Below are positions 59,804 to 64,000 of a DNA stretch of 64,000 bases, piece after piece (the first letter of the stretch is position 1; each line of letters opens with the position of its first letter). The notes beneath the pieces are model-generated. The model had not been told where the DNA came from. It saw only the letters and a program-made list of their open reading frames with translations, and searched no databases. The DNA lies in contig CM020520.1 of assembly GCA_009823395.1 (NCBI GenBank), forward strand, positions 3,758,501 to 3,822,500, written 5' to 3'. The stretch is from Thamnaconus septentrionalis (taxonomy: Eukaryota > Chordata > Actinopteri > Tetraodontiformes > Monacanthidae). Made by a program: the position numbers and the translations under genes.

Positions 59804-60343
59804 GTGCTCATTTGAGTGGAGGGGAACAGGAGAAGGAGCTGTGATGTGGCACTGCAAAGAGCTACGACTCAACACTGGTTGTAACAATGTATCATGCAAA
59901 GAGGGATTTTGATTTTGGCACGATTGGAGAAAATCACGTGTCACTCTTCTGGGATTGGAATTAGTTTTAAGGCGGCAGGGGCTTTACACGCCTCTATTTG
60001 CAGCAAATGTGTTCAGCGTAACAAAAACCCAATATATGCACAACTGCATCAGCATGACGAGGCAGGGTGAAATTGGTCGTGGCGGAGCAGGAGCCGTCAT
60101 GTGACTGTGGCGGCCGTGTGCAGAAACAGAAAATAAAGCAGTTTGACAATCTCCTCCTCCGCTCCTGTCATCGGGCATAATAGCGTGCCTTTTTAAAATT
60201 CCAATTCCTCCGTCGGGGGAGTTGCTGAAATTAGCATCCTAAAATATTCATGGAGTGTTTGAGAAATTCAATAGTGCACCTGCGCAGACGGCAGCAGGTA
60301 CCTTCAACACGGCGCTGCCTGGTTGAGTCTCCCGGCGAGGCCG

Positions 60344-60374
60344 TGCTGCTGTGCTGCTGCTGCTGCTGCTGCTG
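60344..60374. repeat. CTG repeat, interrupted
   Basis: GCTGCTGTGCTG followed by six further CTG units, ending CTGTGCAG. Confidence 0.9.
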
Positions 60375-61199
60375 TGCAGCCTTGCGTGGCAGCTGGAGCT
60401 CTCGAAGATTTCTACCCCTCCACGCCCCCTCCCAATCGGCCCGAAATCGAGCTCATCTGTCTTGCCGAGCTCTTGAGGAGCGCCTGTCAGTCGGTCTTGA
60501 AACTTGATACTGGATCCCATCTGCTGTCTTTATGCGTGGAGAGGTTGGGAGGTAGTCAGGAGAAGGAACCACTGGAGGTGAATAACGGCTGCTGCCAAAG
60601 ACCCTTGCAGGGACGCGGCTCTGTTCCCGCAGCCGGGGCGGCACTTTCACATTTACATAACATGAAGGTGGCGCACCGGAGGCGTTTCTGCGTGGATGTA
60701 ACACAGGGAGACACGCAAACACGCCCACGCCAGTTGCCGGGTCGCCTTATCTGCATGACTGAAATCAAATAATCAAATGAATTCAGTTGAACTTTTGGCC
60801 TCTCGAACCAGGAAGCAACAACCGGAAGTGACAACAGGAATTCAGTTTTTCTCTTCTGCATCCACGGTATTTTTTCTCTCTCTGGCTTTTTTTTCCTAAG
60901 GACTTCATTTTGCTTCCGTGGACCAAGAGTGACGAATGAAAATAATATCAGGAGGCAAATTACAATTAGTGCAATCCCCCTCTTTTTTTGTTGTTGTTGC
61001 TTTTTTGCTCTGCTCTGCATGTGGCTGTTACCTCCCCTCAAGAGTGTTTTTCATCCTTTCATCTTTTTCAAAGTGATTTTTCCACTTATTGCACTGCTCC
61101 CTAAGGTGCCATCAATTGGTCTCTCTCTGCAGGAACACATCAATAATACTCAGAGACCGATCAGGTCATGGACAGAACTGCCGAGAGGAAGCAGACGCC

Positions 61200-61247
<48 letters not shown>
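61200..61247. repeat. (TTA)16 microsatellite
   Basis: Sixteen perfect TTA/ATT units. It is unrelated in position to the LINE ATT tract, and no LINE sequence is seen around it. Confidence 0.95.
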
Positions 61248-64000
61248 GAGCTCATGTCATGATGTTTCCTACAAATTCCAGACCCACAGCACCCAGCGTT
61301 TATGTCGCCACCTCCTCTTCCTATTGGACAGGTAGAGGCTGCAATTTGGCAGAAGTGATGCGGGAAACAAGCAGCTGCATGTTTTCTACCTGGGTTCGGT
61401 AAACAAGTTTGCTTTTAGAAAAATAAAAAAATCCCCAAAGCAGTTTTGATGCTTGCGAACAGACTCCACGTGATTCAGCAAACCTTTTGTCTCCACGCCA
61501 TGCTGATTGACAGATGGTATCATAACGCCAGGAACCGTCTCTGAAAAGTTCCAAGCAGTCGGAGCCAATTTCTTCCACCAGAAGGCTGGTTGCAGGACGC
61601 GGACATGCTGGACAGCTCCTCACTCTCGGGGCAAATTGAAATTCTCTACGGGGGGAGAAGGATGGGAAGTCTTTCAAGAGTCTGGTCTGCACCTCCTCTG
61701 TTCCCCCAGCGTGGGATATTTTTAATAAGGGCACTGGTCCTCCTCCGCTCAGTGTGTTCCACTGGAGGTTTGCTTCACTGTTGTCGCCTTTTTTTTTCAC
61801 AAGCGTCACACAACCAAAACAAACAGCGGCATCTGTCATTCAGTGATTCATCCTCTTCCTCCCGCCTGCATGCTTGACACTGTTTCAGCGGTTTACAATT
61901 GTTTCTTATCAAACAGGTTTGAAATTTCACTAGCTGACCAGCAACGCCACTTGGCCACAAAAAAGGAAAAAAAAAAAACATAAAAACTCAGAGGACCTGA
62001 GAGCCGTGGGAGATTTTGATTAGAGTGCTAGTTTTGCCGCGGCGTGACATCAGTCGCTCGCGCCGCCACGCCGAGACTGCCTCTAATTAGCGCGCTCTGC
62101 CGAGCCTCATCCTCCCTTTGCACAAAGTTGATGAATTCTGCTGTGGCATGGCAGCAAATGAAAGTTATTCCCATCTGTTTCCAGAGGAAACCTTCAAACA
62201 GGTGCCTCAGTGCGAACACTTTTCTGGCGCGTTCGTGTGGCGTTCACGTGGTGAGCTAATTTTAGGTTGGGCTGTAATTGTGGGAAGAAAAAATTATTAC
62301 TCCAAGGCTGAGACCAAGTGTGTTTTTACTTGTATAATTTCAAACAAGTTTCGCTGTACCACTGTTTACACGTGACAAACTGGTTTCTTGGCTCTTGCAA
62401 AGGAAATGCATCTAGCATTTCTGACCCCTCAGAGTTGCACCTTAGGCAGACCTGCTCAACTGGAGTGCTCCATTTGAGACGGCCGCCGTGATTACTGGCA
62501 AGAGGTAACATGATGACGGAGCTCTGAAGGCATTAAAAGGTAGAGGGTGAGAGAGGGGAGAGAGAGTGAACGCAGAACGGTTTAGAGTGAACTGGAAAAC
62601 TGTGTAGAGATGGAGATTTTATTTCCAGACTTCCTGACAACTGCACATCAGATGGCAAACTAATATATATATTATTTCCAAAGACTGACAGGACCAGGTT
62701 GTTTTTCCCTGTCTGGCTGATACATTATGCAGTGATGGCAACATTTATATTTATGTATCACGCAGTATTTTCTTTTAATCTCCCACTTATTTACACAGCT
62801 TTCAAACCCCTTTTGCTTCTGGAAGTCTAATCTTGGTGTTTATGAGGCCATTTTACTGATGTGGATTGAAAAAAATGAAGAAGAAAATAGCGTCAGTGCT
62901 TAAACTTAGACTGCCTCTTACGCGACTGAGCATCTCCTCTCCATATGCAAGGCTTTTGCCCGGAGAGAGATTACTGTGTATTTCCTGCAGCGGTCCTGAT
63001 AAGACCCACTGTGTGCCTCTGGCGTGTGCTTTTGAACCGCGAGAAGAGAGGGAGGGGGAGAAGAGGCATCATGCAACGGCGATCTCTGTGGGGTAGCATG
63101 CTGCAGAGGACACATGTGAAGTGGTTCGGGGGTGGTTGCGGGGTTGGGAGGTTTGGGGAGGGGCAATCCGTCATTAAATGCAAATGCTGCGCAGAGGCAA
63201 AACGTACACTGAGGGGTTCAGTGCGTCTGCACAGCGTTGCACAGGTGTTGGAACAGGCAAATGCCACGTTTCCTGAAACAGAGTTCCAAGGCACTGAATG
63301 TCTGGGGATTCTCGCACGTGAAAGTGAAGATTCATCGAGAGAGAAGAGAAGGAATGCGTGGTCTGCTTCTGGCAACGGATGGGACTTGTTTGCTGAAAGA
63401 TGGGCTACCATCGCTGGAGGAATTGTTCCAGTGTTGAATGTTGCGATTTACGCAGCGCAAACATCTGTCGTAAATTCAAGGCAGATGGCCACTGACCTTG
63501 AGCTGGGCGCTTGACAGGGGTTTGTGTCGCAGAACTACAAGCACTGGTCAGTCAGACCCATGTATCATACAGCAGTGCAAATTCTCAGAGCAGGAAATTC
63601 AGGAATTTGAAGTTTCCTGCAGAGACAGGCTTGTGTTATTTTACTTTTTGGGGATATTACTCAAGTTCCTCCTGAGCAAAGCTGATGTAACAAAGCTTTG
63701 AAGCAGATTTTCAGCAGAGCCTGGCATAAAAAGGTGATGCACTGAGCAACACGTTGCAACAGCCGACCATGACGCTTTCATTGCAGGAGTGTGTTGTTAT
63801 TTTAACTATGCTGTGATGTAACATTCCATATGGAAAACTCCCCTCATGTGTTGGACATATGGCTTTGCCAGAAATCAGCATCGGCCGCGGCTCATTTCCT
63901 TGGTTGGGATTTGAGGTTGGCCCCTCCCTCTTGGGACTGCCAGGCCCTCTATGGGCGCTGCAAATCTGGAGGCGGGGCAGAGCACAAAGTCTCCTCAGCT
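61248..64000. other. Non-coding sequence, no gene recognised
   Basis: Unique DNA. The largest frame, 189 codons at 62945-63514, has no recognisable domain, and an overlapping antisense frame of 146 codons argues for chance. No microsatellite longer than a few units occurs, apart from an A11 run near 61969. The right edge of the window has no identifiable gene end. Confidence 0.55.

Larger units (their letters stand above)
54267..61199. other. Non-coding sequence, no gene recognised
   Basis: Unique DNA. GC boxes and a consensus splice donor at 58060-58203 resemble a promoter with a non-coding first exon. A minus-strand frame at 58755-58509 has good splice signals and one hydrophobic segment. 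Both are weak candidates treated in the findings. A 250-codon forward frame at 58237-58989 overlaps the latter and is not recognisable. An AAT run lies at 57602-57618. Confidence 0.5.

Noticed and set aside
62945..63514. 189-codon forward frame
   Set aside because: No recognisable motif, with an overlapping 146-codon antisense frame. The start has no special context.

Overview
The window looks like nuclear DNA of a teleost fish, probably a percomorph. The evidence is a decayed LINE whose C-terminal protein, 3' stem-loop and short terminal tandem repeat match the fish L2 clade. A transposase-less Tc1/mariner remnant, two copies of a tRNA-like interspersed fish repeat, and many AC, AT, CAG/CTG and ATT microsatellites support this. 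All family assignments come from pattern recognition; no database search was run.

I found no intact protein-coding gene, tRNA, rRNA, operon or CRISPR array. Most open frames are short and their translations show no recognisable domain. The single clear protein-coding relic is the LINE. The window is therefore either one or more very long introns or an intergenic gene desert, and the neighbouring gene cannot be named from the sequence.

Layout: 1-3205 is largely unique non-coding DNA. 3206-6421 is a striking GC- and CpG-rich minisatellite with a 53-bp basic unit (about 60 or more units, with a 359-bp higher-order duplication). It directly abuts, in frame, the 5'-truncated LINE (6422-7590), whose 3' UTR holds a long ATT microsatellite. 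7591-23190 is mostly unique, with an expanded CAG tract, a probable old LTR-type repeat near 11.8-12.2 kb, a nested repeat at 17.7 kb, two near-perfect hairpins at 18.7-19.05 kb, and a near-perfect RFX X-box at 20.53 kb. 23228-23560 is the Tc1 remnant. 23560-64000 is mostly unique DNA with microsatellites, two fish interspersed repeats (38.9 and 42.0 kb), a 28-bp minisatellite with CCAAT motifs (45.7 kb) and several CpG- or TAAT-rich blocks that read like cis-regulatory elements.

The most noteworthy structure is the 53-bp minisatellite. It has no stop codon in any forward frame of its consensus unit, carries seven CpGs per unit, shows clear recent duplication history, and is fused in frame to a reverse-transcriptase remnant. 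A few possible exons (43.85, 53.51, 58.2 and 58.75-58.51 kb) have good splice signals but no recognisable product and are given only as weak candidates.
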